Source of the DNA: Anaspis maculata
Lineage: Eukaryota; Arthropoda; Insecta; Coleoptera; Scraptiidae
DNA: 64,000 bases
Direction of reading: 5' to 3'
NCBI GenBank assembly: GCA_949128115.1
Contig: OX421967.1
Location: 28,102,635-28,166,634, forward strand
Positions 21,713-31,940 of this stretch are shown one piece after another; position 1 is the stretch's first letter; every line of letters begins with the position of its first letter. The position numbers were made by a program, and so were the translations under genes. Under the pieces are notes generated by a model, which searched no databases, was not told the DNA's origin, and saw only the letters and a list, made by a program, of their open reading frames with translations.

Positions 21713-22760
21713 TCCAGGGGCCCTATTTTCGGTGCAGATGTGAACTGTTCCTATAGGAACTGTTCCCTCAAAAACAGGGGAAGCGGCATTTTCGGGTACA
21801 TTCACGCGTGATCACGCCCGTTCTCCTAGGAGCTACCGAGAGAACAGCTCATTCCCCGCTTATGTCAATCAGGGCACACTCGTTCTCCTAGGATTGACCG
21901 AGAGAACAGCTCATTCCCTGCTTATGTCAAATAAAGCAAAGGACTGCAAATAGTCTAAATTGAAAATCACTAAAAAAAGCACATTGTTCATAGGTTGGCA
22001 ACGCTGAATGCACCAAAAATACAACTAAAACAATTGCCAAATGACAGATGACAGATATAGCTTTGACAATTGAAATTCTCGTTCGGCGTCTTTTCAATAA
22101 TTTCAATTTTACGTTGCAATCTCCAATTTTTCGAAAGTTTCTTGAAATAATTTGGGTAAAATGGATCCATTGAACGCGGCATTGGCGGTCCATGTAATCG
22201 CGGACTTGGAAGCGGCCGAAGAAGATGCGCGCCAACCCGGCAAGCGATTTGTGGACGATAATGGGAAGAATCCTTTTGAGGGACTTTCCGAAGTGCAGTT
22301 TGTGCAGTATTTCCGCGTGACACAAGACTTGGCCCGGCACATCACAGAACTAGTCACGCCATTTATCCCAGTACCCGGGGAAGGAAGCCGGCTGACCGTA
22401 GCAAGTAAAGTAGGTACCACGTTTGGACAATCAAGTACCTACCAAAATCCTGTTTTTCCTGATACAATAATATGACGTTATGAGTTATGATATCAAGTAG
22501 CAATACACAGGGAGGCTAGAAGACCCGTTGGTGTTATTTTTGAAAGTCTTAAAAAATTACAATTCGATTTCAAATATCATTATGACAGCTGACAGCCAAG
22601 CTTCGACATTACACGGACATGTACGAGGTGTGTACGAGTATAGCCGAAAAGTGGACACGAAAATACCACTTTTAGAACCGGGGAACTGATCACTTCACCG
22701 GCGTTCCCCGGTGATCGCCGGGGAACAGATCACGTGTACCGAAAATAGGGCCCCTGGAGA
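21713..22760 (+). mobile_element. PIF/Harbinger-like DNA transposon, truncated
   Basis: The terminal inverted repeats TCCAGGGGCCCTATTTTCGG and its inverse lie at 21713-21735 and 22738-22760. The interior carries the first exon of a HARBI1-like transposase (22161-22410). After the exon, little coding sequence is left before the right end, so the catalytic exons are deleted. A ~60-bp direct repeat (21817-21870 and 21880-21935, GTTCTCCTAGG...CGAGAGAACAGCTCATTCCC) lies in the 5' region. Confidence 0.75.
22161..22410 (+). pseudogene. HARBI1-like transposase, N-terminal exon only
   Basis: ATG at 22161 opens a frame of acidic N-terminal type (MDPLNAALAVHVIADLEAAE). It continues with NPFEGLSEVQFVQYFRVTQD and LARHITELVTPFIPVP, matching the N-terminal helical region of PIF/Harbinger transposases. 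A likely splice donor (GTAGGT) is at 22411, after a codon run typical of the exon 1 end. The DDE nuclease that should follow is absent within the terminal repeats. An in-frame upstream TTG exists at 22152, but the ATG is the natural start. Any protein made would lack catalysis; it might still bind other transposon parts, which is inference. Confidence 0.75.
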
Positions 22761-22863
22761 CTTCTCCTTTGGCATGATTTCAGGGATGGAAAACGATTCT
22801 CACGTGATCTTTTACGCAGGTTTCGAATCTGTCCACAAAAATTTTTAATGGTAGATCGCTTAC

Positions 22864-22910
22864 AGGGTGCAACATCGGAAATTTGTTTTCGAATCGTACA
22901 CCCTGTATTT
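22864..22910. repeat. 47-bp mini-element with TACAGGGTG ends
   Basis: TACAGGGTG at the left end and CACCCTGTA at the right enclose only about 29 bp. These are the ends of the TA-flanked foldback superfamily seen elsewhere in the window, here reduced to almost nothing. Confidence 0.6.
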
Positions 22911-23455
22911 TAATATGGAAATAGATTCCGTTCCTCATCCTGATTACAAATATATATCACACTTGGTGGGTTAGTCTACAAAACGCCTGTGGAAAAACTG
23001 CTAAATTCTGGCCCTTTTTGAAAATTTCAAACTTGTCTTATGGACCGAAAGCCCCCCAAAAATTTTGTCTTACGACCAGATTTTCGATCAAAGGGATGTT
23101 CCCACACAAAATCCAGTTGATTTCATTCATGTACCTTATGAAGTAAATTTTTGGCCATTTTTTCGAAAATTGACAGGCTCATACCAGCCCGAGTACCAGT
23201 CTTAAGCTCCCGGTCTGACATGTAGGACAAAGCAATTTTTGACAACCTCATCAACGCACATTAGACCTACAGGGTTAAAATCATGTACCTTATGACATAA
23301 GTTTTGAGGCACCAGCTCCCTATCAAAACGGTTCTCATTAACATCTGGATCCTTGCTCAACTTTTGTCGACCAAGGGCGTTGTTCCTATGACTGAACCAC
23401 TGGTCTGTACGTTTTTCCAAGTTTTGTCTGGTTCATCTAGAGCTACCTTGACAGC

Positions 23456-23545
23456 AGCAGAAGAAAAACAAGAAGAGAAAGAACAACAATAAGAAAAAAA
23501 AGAAAACAAGAAAAAGAAAAGAACATCAAGAAGAGAAACTTCACC
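23456..23545 (+). repeat. Purine tract (GAA/AAG-rich)
   Basis: Nearly uninterrupted A and G, with runs such as AAGAAAAACAAGAAGAG. Simple sequence, possibly part of the LTR element debris. Confidence 0.7.
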
Positions 23546-24290
23546 ACATGACCTCTCTTGGGTTTGTTGAAGAACCTCCGTCTTCGTCCTCTGTCCTCTT
23601 CCGTCATTTCTTCAAGGGGCGTTCTGTGGGGTTCCGCCTCATTTCACCATATCAAAATGTATTGTTATAAGTGCGCTGTCCTATGCAATGGTCCAAAACT
23701 TCTCCATTTGTATGTTTTTGAACTGTATCGAAATGCTCCTAGACCCATGTTTGTACACGTGTGTGCTGGGCTCGAAATCCACGGGGTCGAAGAGCAAATG
23801 GAAATTTTTATGCCTTTTGCCGGGGTCCAAAGGGAACGCGCAAGAATGCTAGGGAGACGAGGTCCGCCGTCGAACGCGACACATGTGTATTCACTTCCTG
23901 CATTTGGTTTCGTGAGTACTGATTTTTACGATTTCTATTAGCTACTTGGGTATACGCTAATCCCTCTATCTTGAACCTGTTGAGTCTGAAGTCACTTTGA
24001 CGCATCTCATCCTGTTATTTGCACATGTCTTGATACACACCTCCACCTGCAAGCTGGTGCGTGCTTTCTTTTGTGAGCTATTTTTAAACACGCACGATAG
24101 TTTTTGTCTTGACGGCGTACTCTAATTTGTGAATTGAACTTGTGTGCTTACATTCTATGTCATTATTTTCATAATGATCATTTCATTGATTTTGTGTGAA
24201 ATTTACTGGTCACGTACTCAATTGTGTTTTTGTCTGTGTCATGATTTGATTTTCATGTCAATGTCAATTGTCCAACGTCTTTTTTGTGAC
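23546..24290. other. No recognisable feature
   Basis: A 127-codon plus frame at 23558-23941 has no recognised domain or motif, and the sequence has no clear exon borders. Confidence 0.3.
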
Positions 24291-24668
24291 TATAGTATAC
24301 CGAGCGTTCATAAATTAAATGGGTCAAGGGTGCCTATGAGTTTGAAAACATCTGTCGGAACTAGCATCGTTCATTTGATGTCTGTAATTTTTTGGTTATC
24401 GTAATTTGTCAAACCAGTCGTAGTTTTCGTTTTCGGAACATTTTAAATGTGGTTTTCACGACAGGGCACAAAACCTACATGATCGAGGAGTATTTTTGAA
24501 CTTGAAGTATTCTCGTGCACTTATGGCAGATCAGAAATCAATAATATGGAACGTAACTTGTCAAAGTTTGACAAATTTATTACAAAAAGATTACGCTAGT
24601 TTCGACAGACGTTTTTGAATCCACAGGCACCCGTGATCCATTTAATTTATGAACTCTCGGTATAGTAT
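24291..24668. mobile_element. MITE with about 80-bp terminal inverted repeats
   Basis: The left end, TATAGTATACCGAGCGTTCA, continues into TAAATTAAATGGGTCAAGGG. The right end is the inverse, finishing CTCGGTATAGTATA. The middle 200 bp has no coding signal. The AGTATA-ACCGAG end resembles the ends of the hairpins at 3931 and 56686. The element abuts the palindrome starting at 24664 with a shared TAGTATA. Confidence 0.75.
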
Positions 24669-25900
24669 ATTGGAAATAGAATATCTGCTGGAATTAATTC
24701 AAACAAAAACGATTTTTTTACCATGGCTAGTTTTCAGTTCCCTCTTCAACATATCAAAAGTCCTCAACTCTGGGACTGCTACAAATTAGTATACAGGGTG
24801 AAAGTTTATTATTTTTCCTTATTTCCTTTCTTTCTCAAAAAACTGAAGACTGAAAAAAACGGTTTTAGGCTAGTTTGATAGGCCATAGTCTTCCAATAAA
24901 CATATGAAAAATATACCACTCAGCAACTGCTGTGTATCAAGTTACAGGGTGAAAACTAGTTTTCATCTTTTTTTTTTCTTAGCGGAACTGATCTAGATTG
25001 GAGCCGGGTCCAGTTCTTTTGCAAGCTTATAATGTCATACTGAACATATAAAAAGGATACATTTCTGCAACTGCTGCTTTTCATTTTACAGGGTGAAAAG
25101 TCATTTTCACGTTTCAATTTTTTTCTTGGTGAAATTGGCTCACACATCAATTTCGACTGATTCTTCTGTAAACTTAAAGTTTCTAGTCAAAAATATCAAA
25201 ATAATACATTTCTGCTACAGCTACGTTTTTTTTACAAATTTAAATGTTTGGGTATATTCGGATATATTGCATCAAAAATTCAAAAAATCTTGGAACGCAA
25301 CCAAACATTTAAATTTGTCAATAAAAACGTGGCTGTAGCAGAAATGTATTATTTTGATATGTTTGACTAGAAACCTCAAATTTACAGAAAAACCAGACGA
25401 AATTATTGTGTGAGCCGATTTCATCAAGAAAAAAATTGAAACGTGAAAATGACTTTTCACCCTGTAAATTGAAAATCAGCAGATGCAGAGATGTGTCCTT
25501 TTCATATGTTCATTATGACATTATCAGCTTGCAAAAGAACTGGAACCGGCTTCCATCTAGATCAGTTCCACCAAGAAAAAAATTGAAGTTGAAAAATAGT
25601 TTTTACCCTGTAATTTGATACGCAGCAGTTGCTGGGTGGTATATTTTTCATATGTTCATTGGAAGACTATGGCCTATCAAACTAGTCTGAAAATTTTTTT
25701 TTCGGTCATCAGTTTTTCAAGAAAAAAAGAAAGTAGAGAAAAATAATGAACTATCACCCTGTATACTGATTTGTAGCAGTCCCAGAGTTGAGGACTTTTG
25801 ATATGTTGAAGAATGGACTGTAAGCTTGCCATGGTAGAAAAATCGTTTTTGTTTGAATTAATTCCAGCAAAGCACCTTTTTTTTCTATTTCCAATATACT
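24664..25900. mobile_element. 1.24-kb palindrome of tandem 150-bp units
   Basis: The ends, AGTATATTGGAAATAG and inverse, enclose arms of about 600 bp around a centre near 25280. Each arm carries three tandem degenerate units. Each unit starts TACAGGGTGAAA (left copies near 24791, 24942 and 25088) and carries ACATATGAAAAATATACCAC and CAGCAACTGCTG before the next unit. The same unit is recognisable in the palindrome at 36869-37663. Short ORFs (24956, 25093, 25272, 25406) are the arms translated in both directions and not genes. Confidence 0.85.
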
Positions 25901-26214
25901 AGTAGTTATTCAGGTCATTTTTGATGTTCGCTGTTATTTTTGTCAGAAAAATATTTGGTGTAGGTATCTTTCAGGATCCTACTAACACCATACCTATTTT
26001 GTCTTGTTTTGGGTTTTCATGCAATGTTGATTCACATTTATACAGGGTAATATTGCGTTCTAATAAGCCATTTCTTCATTTTAGTGGATAAACCCCATGT
26101 CTCCGGTATCGATAGCGAAAACGCACTCGTCCTTGTTTAAGTTTTCTACAGGTTTCCACCGAGAAGAAGGTTATTATAGGTGATTTTGTCAGGAATGAGA
26201 CTGACTAACTTCTA

Positions 26215-26790
26215 GGGCACAGAGGACTGTCAGCCAACGTGCGCCCTTTCAAAACGGTCAGTTGAAGTCGATTCCTGCCTGCAGGCCCGACGCAAATGAT
26301 CCCGTTTTCCGCAGACAAAGCAACGTGGTCTGCCCCCTGTTCTTGCCCCGCTATCCCGCGGCTCCATTTGAGACCAGGCATCGACACTTTCTGAACCATT
26401 TCTTAGGGTGAGTTCCCAGTGAGCATCACCTTTGAGCTCTTCGTTAATCTACCTCTTGAATATGGCGAGGCAACGTAGTGTTTTTGGCAGCTTCGATGGA
26501 GCATAAACAGAAGCGTCGTTTATGATAGCCGGATTACTTGTGATAACCATTCCGGTGATCATCAATCATTACTAATCATTAATTCCGTTCACAAAAGTAT
26601 CTTGTGCAGTATCGGCTAAGAGATTTGGAGGGTGTGTTGGATAGGCCAAGTGTGAGCCAGCCTCTCTATGTCTGTTTCGAATTCTTGCAAGGTTTCGCCG
26701 CTACGTTGTGTCCTAGCTCCCAGGATGGGTGTGGTGAATTTGCCAGATGTGAATGTCCTTGGAATTCCAAAAAAAAATCTGTCAACTGCA
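26215..26790 (-). pseudogene. Ty3/gypsy-type gag fragment: capsid piece and zinc knuckle
   Basis: On the minus strand the segment near 26700-26640 reads GETLQEFETDIERLAHTW, a recognisable capsid-helix motif of gypsy Gag. Further downstream, near 26325-26273, CFVCGKRDHLRRAC is a CCHC zinc knuckle (C-x2-C-x4-H-x4-C) that binds RNA. Stops and frame changes separate them. The piece lies upstream of, and in the same orientation as, the pol fragment at 18982-19890, as it would in one provirus. The 6.3 kb between them is filled with other elements. Whether they belong to one original insertion is unproven. Confidence 0.75.
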
Positions 26791-26935
26791 TCTCCTATCA
26801 GATGTTCTTTTCAGCAATATAATTGGTCATCAGGTCATATTATGATTCTAGTCATTCAATATCAAATTAAGAGGGTGTCGAGGTAACACAGTGAAGCGAT
26901 GACATGAATCTACGAAGCGGAGTCCAGTTTAGGTG

Positions 26936-27290
26936 TTAATGGCAAACATCAATGGCAAAAATGTCAATGAAAATTCCATAAAATTCCATATTGTTGCCTT
27001 CAGTCAGTTCCTCTTGCCTGATAGGCAGGTAATCATTCAGAATAAATAGTACATAGGCACCTGGATATGGACCCAAGTAGGCAATATAGTGAATTCCCCA
27101 GGGCACCTGCGGAACCATAACAGAAAGAACTCATAATATAAATTCCCGATCTAATTGACAGCATATTTCCATGACACATGCTGAATTGTTTATTACCGTC
27201 ATAATCGATCCCAATTAAAACGGATGTGTTCAATGCTCCGGACAATGATATCCCGGCTGTATAATGCACCCAACAGGAAGTGGATCAGGG
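26936..27290 (-). other. Possible spliced coding exon(s), unrecognised
   Basis: On the minus strand a frame from 27269 reads YTAGISLSGALNTSVLIGID and on to 27033. A second frame (27118-26936) follows a splice-acceptor-like TTCTGTTATGGTTCCGCAG near 27114-27132 and reads WGIHYIAYLGPYPGAYVL, ending in TAA. The two frames would join only if splicing occurs there. The hydrophobic composition would fit a membrane protein end, but no family is recognised. Confidence 0.25.
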
Positions 27291-27410
27291 CCGCTATTGG
27301 CTCCAGCCAGCCACCGTCGTAGCGCGGACTTTCAAGAATGCAAAACTGCGCCCTCCTGACCTCACACGCGTCAAGTGTTTACATTATGCCACCTTAAAGT
27401 GAATATTGTA

Positions 27411-28049
27411 CAGGGTGATTCATCCTCCACGGATTTCGCGTTTTATTCGGAAGTCTTTTATGGTAGACCAATCAAATTTTCAGAATATGTTTCATCGATC
27501 ACGCTCTTCCAGAAAATCAGAGGATTACAAAAAAACAGGGAGATTTAAAAGACGGCAATAATAGAAAATGGTGATAGGTGATTTTTTTCACATTTTGAAT
27601 CACTCGGTATCTGATTGAAACGGTCTTTGTTTCAGAAAGGATGTGACCAGCAGCGCTTGTCTTGGAAATTTAACTGACTTATGATAAAAGACTCCTAACT
27701 AAAACGTAAGTTTCCGGAGAATGATCTATGAAGAATGAATCACCACGCGAATTCTCGTTTTGTTCAGCAGTTTTTTGTCCCAGATCCGCCAAATTTTCGA
27801 AATTAGCTTCGTTATTGACGATCTTTCAGATAATGAGGCCTCGTTGAATACAGATTGTTTCAAAGGGCGTGAAAAAATATCTGATCATAATTTATCCGAA
27901 ATTGTTTCTTGTGCTTTCGAATCACCCTGTATTTGCAACGACCCTATTTTCTGAAAGAACGTGATTAGTGCATATCCTGAAATTTTGAATGATCTACCAT
28001 AAAAGGTTTCCGAATAAAACGTGAAACCCGTGGAGGATGCGTCACCCTG
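27411..28049. mobile_element. 639-bp TA-flanked foldback element
   Basis: The ends, CAGGGTGATTCATCCTCCAC and its near-exact inverse, are bordered by TA at 27409-27410 and 28050-28051. Inner arm pairing includes TTTTATTCGGAA and CTTTTATGGTAGA. A further TCACCCTGTA near 27922 inside suggests an internal end. Non-coding. Confidence 0.85.
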
Positions 28050-28051
28050 TA

Positions 28052-28660
28052 TATCTATCTAGCCGGTAAAGTAGCCGGGCACGCTTCTTTGTGCAGTTCT
28101 GCGTAATGCGGAATTTCTTTCCCGGCGCGAACAAAGCTCTACCTACTGCTCTGAAACACTTGCACTTTCTAAACGACTGCTGCTTGTCCTGTTGCGCTCC
28201 ATTTGCCTGCGGGCAGGCCAAAGTGCGGCAGAAAAATGCGATAGAGAGAAACGCGGAGACCCCCAAACACATTCCATTTAAGCGGCGCGGAAATGGCACA
28301 AGGAAATACCTCTCGCGAAGCCAAGACAATGTCAGATGTAAAAAAAATAAAACAAAAATTCTTTGGAAGTTTTGAGGTTCAAGCTGGGTAAAAGCAATAA
28401 ATGTTGGCTTTAATGGAGTGCGTTCCATCCAACCTGAAACTAAGCAGACTCAGAACAGCTGGGGACGAGTTTCAAATTTGCCGCGCTAGCGACAGCGGTG
28501 CCATTGGTCCTCGCACTTTGTCAGCGGCGACATTTGACGGCACTCGACTACAAGAAGTGTGGTGGCTATGACTGTGGTAGTCAAGTGACAAATCGACAAC
28601 GGAAATTCAAGAAAAATTATCTGGCCGAGTGTTAGTAGAGCTAAGTTCGGTATGCGATAT
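28052..28660. other. No recognisable feature
   Basis: A 94-128 codon frame exists on each strand (28042-28428), but these are mirror images without a known motif. GC content is higher than the neighbourhood. Confidence 0.3.
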
Positions 28661-28662
28661 AT

Positions 28663-29095
28663 ACAGGATGTCTCAAAAGTATCGCATTTCGTGTCCAGAG
28701 TGGTATATGAAGTCCACCAAAGAACACCAAGAAAAATATTCAAAAAATCAATGACGTTTATTTTGAACATATGGGGATCAAAGTGTGGGACTCCGCCCTT
28801 CCCCCCGCCCTCTTATTTCTGTTATCTAAAGTGATCTTGGAGAACTGTTTGTGATAGACTAATCAGCAAAAAATTATCAGTTATTGGGTGTGCGCTGAAT
28901 TTCTGACACATAATTCATAACTGACAAAAATTCAGTTTTCTCTACTGATGCCTGTAAGTAGAATATTCCATTGGTACCTGAAAAAAATTAAGAACAAGAC
29001 GTGGGCTCTTCTCGTTTCCATGAGACAAAAATTTAGTGGCGTTTTTGAAAGATGATCAGTTTTTGACGAGGAAATTTATGAATAACCCTGTATGT
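28663..29095. mobile_element. Possible TA-flanked element with weak CAGGRTG ends
   Basis: The left end TACAGGATGTCTCAAAAG and right end AATAACCCTGTA match over only the outer 6-8 bases. The interior is not palindromic. It fits the general end pattern of the foldback superfamily but is poorly supported. Confidence 0.35.
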
Positions 29096-30120
29096 TTGAT
29101 AGAATTTCAGTGCACACCTAGTGTTTGACAGGATTTGCATTTTAGGTGCAGACATGCTGGGAATGAAAGTTGGAGAAAAGATTGAATCAATTTTTGGAGG
29201 AAAAACTTTTGAAATCGGACCTACGGTTTTTGAGTTTTCCTCTCTGGAAAAACTGCAAGTTTTCCAACTTTTTATCCCGTGAACAGATTTTTACCTTTTT
29301 TTTTTTCAAACAGGAGGTTACTGGTTCTTGCATACGCCCAAATGATTTATAGGTCGCAGTGCAGAAAGGATCCTCCAAGACCTAACGACCACCTCTAATC
29401 TTCAATCTACTGGTTTCTGAACATTTTCCAATTTCCCGGGAATTTTCCGGTTGGAAATGTAAAATCGGTCTGGGTTTTCGAGACCGGAGTTGAATGATGG
29501 AGTTCAAAGTGAAGCCTTATGATTATTACTATAAGATGATTTGGAATAAGATTTGAGATTTTCCCGGACAAAATGATTAAAATGAGATTAAAATTTTCCA
29601 AACAAAATGTTCAATTTCCTGCAAACTATTCTCAATCTTCCTCTCTAATTCCAACTTCCCACCCGAAGGGACGTTTTGAACAAAAATTTACATAGATTCC
29701 TGGATACTAGTCGGAAAAGTTTTGGGGTGACACAACCGAATTTTTATAGAATTTTTTTGCTTCTGGTTTTTCGGGAGAACTGAGCTTTTGTAGTTTATGG
29801 TTCACCCTGTACAGATAGAGGAAATTCAATATACATATTCAGTAGTTGATATTTTCTAGCAATTACTTTGCCATGAGCAGTTAGCCAAAAATTTTCAACT
29901 GGCGAAAACAGAAGGGCTGGAAAGGCCAACCTTTGTCCCTTCATAACTTCAAAATTGGAACACGTAGAATTTTTCAACAATTCTCCATCACTCTACTACA
30001 TCTCTATTCAACACAACTTCAAGATGGTCAGACACTTCTGAATCAGCTTGTATAAGGATATCAATATTTTTTTTAACAAAATTATGACGTTTCTTCTCTA
30101 ATATATCGGGTAACAGGCTG
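29096..30120. other. Mostly unassigned; one orphan CACCCTGTA end
   Basis: A single right-type end TTCACCCTGTACAG sits at about 29803-29816 without a clear left partner. The rest shows no gene or repeat I can support. Confidence 0.3.
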
Positions 30121-30165
30121 TAAAAGCTTAATTAGGCGGTGTCGCATTATTTGTGGATCACCATG

Positions 30166-30178
30166 TATATCTCTCAAA
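30166..30178. repeat. LINE target-site duplication, left copy
   Basis: TATATCTCTCAAA, identical to 30567-30579. Confidence 0.9.
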
Positions 30179-30566
30179 AACCCTGGCTCACATACTTTTT
30201 GAGTGTCCCATGTATCGTGAGTTCAGACGGAAGGAACTTTTCGCGAATCGGGACATTCATGACGTGCTCACATGCACGGAGACAGGCACCATCTCAAGAT
30301 TATTTGGTTTTCTTTCAAACTCTCTGAGGCTGCGTTCATCCATCCTGAGTGAGTGGTGAGTGTGTGAACGCGCTCTCCAATCCTGCAGGGGGAACCTCTA
30401 TGACAGGGACCAATACATTGACTTGCACCTAACACTAATTTTATTGTCATGTTCATCATGCGTTGTTGTTGTTATTACATTGTCGTTTTCGTTTATATCG
30501 TTTATTTTCACATTGCTATAAAATGTATATTTCCGAAGCAATAAACTCTTATCTATCTATCTATCT
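30179..30566 (+). mobile_element. 5'-truncated LINE 3' end with TATC tail
   Basis: A 13-bp duplication TATATCTCTCAAA at 30166-30178 and 30567-30579 frames the insertion exactly. The insert starts inside the ORF2 C-terminus (TLAHILFECPMYREFRRKEL, the Cys/His-type tail of non-LTR reverse transcriptases). It continues through a short 3' UTR with AATAAA and ends in a TATC microsatellite (30549-30566), as in LINE clades that end in short tandem repeats. The upstream residues of the long frame at 30153-30359 come from flanking DNA. Not active. Confidence 0.9.
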
Positions 30567-30579
30567 TATATCTCTCAAA
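30567..30579. repeat. LINE target-site duplication, right copy
   Basis: TATATCTCTCAAA directly after the TATC tail. Confidence 0.9.
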
Positions 30580-30811
30580 TGAAAATTGCCGCAATAATTG
30601 CCGTTTGGCCTCAAAAAACGCATTGCAAAAATAAGAAGTGTGAAAGGTTAGAGAGTCACTGTCTGGTAGTTTACGTCCAGCAAGTTGGAACTGTTGGCAG
30701 TTCTGGTCTACAGCTGTCGCGAGTGCCCCGTTTGTCAGATTTATAATCAGACTGACAGTTATCATAATCATTATGTTATGTATCATGTAATGTGTCTGTG
30801 GTAATATTATA

Positions 30812-31938
30812 CAGGGTGTCCCACGAAGTAACCGACATAGTTCAAGGGTAGATGTACTTTCTCGAGGCGAATCAGAATCTGCCTTCGAAATTTTTCTGAC
30901 GTCCCCCGTTTCCGATATAGAGGGTGATTTACTTGTTCAACCAAAAAGTTTGATTGGTGGTATCTCAGGGATACATCAATAGAATCTATTGGAATTTTGA
31001 AGGTATATTCTAGAACTAAGAGCCTTTGTAGCGCCCTATTCACTTATAAAATAAATACAGGATCGTACCCAAAATTTAGTTTTTCGAGTTTCTGTTGGAA
31101 AAGTCATCCTGTTTGGATTTTTTCCAAAATCTGATGTCATATTCGGAGACTATATAAAAAATGCTACAAAATGCGATTCCTAAACTGTTTGGCACTAACT
31201 TGACTAATCCGAAAAAAAATTATTACCAGAAATTTGTCAGGAATATTTTTCAAAACTTCAATTTAAATCAGTGAAACGCTATTCCAGATGGTTAAACAAA
31301 TTCACTATTTCAATTGTGGTGCTCTAACCAACGAAAAATAATTTCAGTAGAATTTTCTGAAAACATGAATTTGGTACCTTAGCTTCCTACCCGAATTCAT
31401 GTCTCCAGAAAATTTCCTGAAATTATCCTTAGCTTGGTAGAACATCAAAACTGAAATTATGACTTTGTTTGACCACCTGGAATAGCGTTTGAGTGATTTG
31501 AACCAAATTTTCAAAAATATTCATGAAAAATCTCTGTTATCATATTTTTTTTCGGATCAGCTAAATTAGTGCCAAGCAATTTGGGAATCGCATTTTGTAG
31601 CATTTTTTATGTAGTTTCCGAATATGACATCAGAGTTTGGAAAAAATCTATACAGGATGACTTTTCCAACAGAAACTTGAAAAACAAAATTTGGGTAGGT
31701 CCTGTATTCATTTTATAAGTGAATAGGGCGCTACAATGGCTCTTGGTTCTAGAATATACCTGCAAAATTTTAATAGATTCCATCGATGTATTCCTGAGAT
31801 ATGGCCAATCAAACTTTTCGGTTGAACACGTATATCGGAAACGGGGGACGTCAGGAAAATTTCGAAGACATACTCTGATTTGCCTCGAGAAAGTACATCT
31901 ACCCTTGAACTATGTCGGTTACTTCGTAAGACACCCTG
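30812..31938. mobile_element. 1.13-kb TA-flanked palindrome
   Basis: The ends, CAGGGTGTCCCACGAAGTAACC and near-exact inverse, are bordered by TA at 30810-30811 and 31939-31940. Arms run about 550 bp to a centre near 31375. The arms are uninterrupted by inserts and similar enough that the two terminal frames (30807-31043 minus and 31719-32024 plus) encode nearly the same peptide; this is a mirror effect, not a duplicated gene. Confidence 0.9.
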
Positions 31939-31940
31939 TA

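Larger units (their letters stand above)
21401..23330. repeat. Palindromic element interrupted by a PIF/Harbinger insertion
   Basis: The left arm, about 21401-21714, contains GGGAGCTGGTGCCTCAAAAC, then CCTGTAGGTCTAATGTGCGT, and ends with the Harbinger junction. The right arm, about 23000-23330, is its inverse (ACGCACATTAGACCTACAGG, then GTTTTGAGGCACCAGCTCCC). The central loop holds the 1.04-kb element at 21715-22758 and about 220 bp of unique sequence. The ORF at 23202-23420 (minus) is the arm translated and not a gene. Confidence 0.8.
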
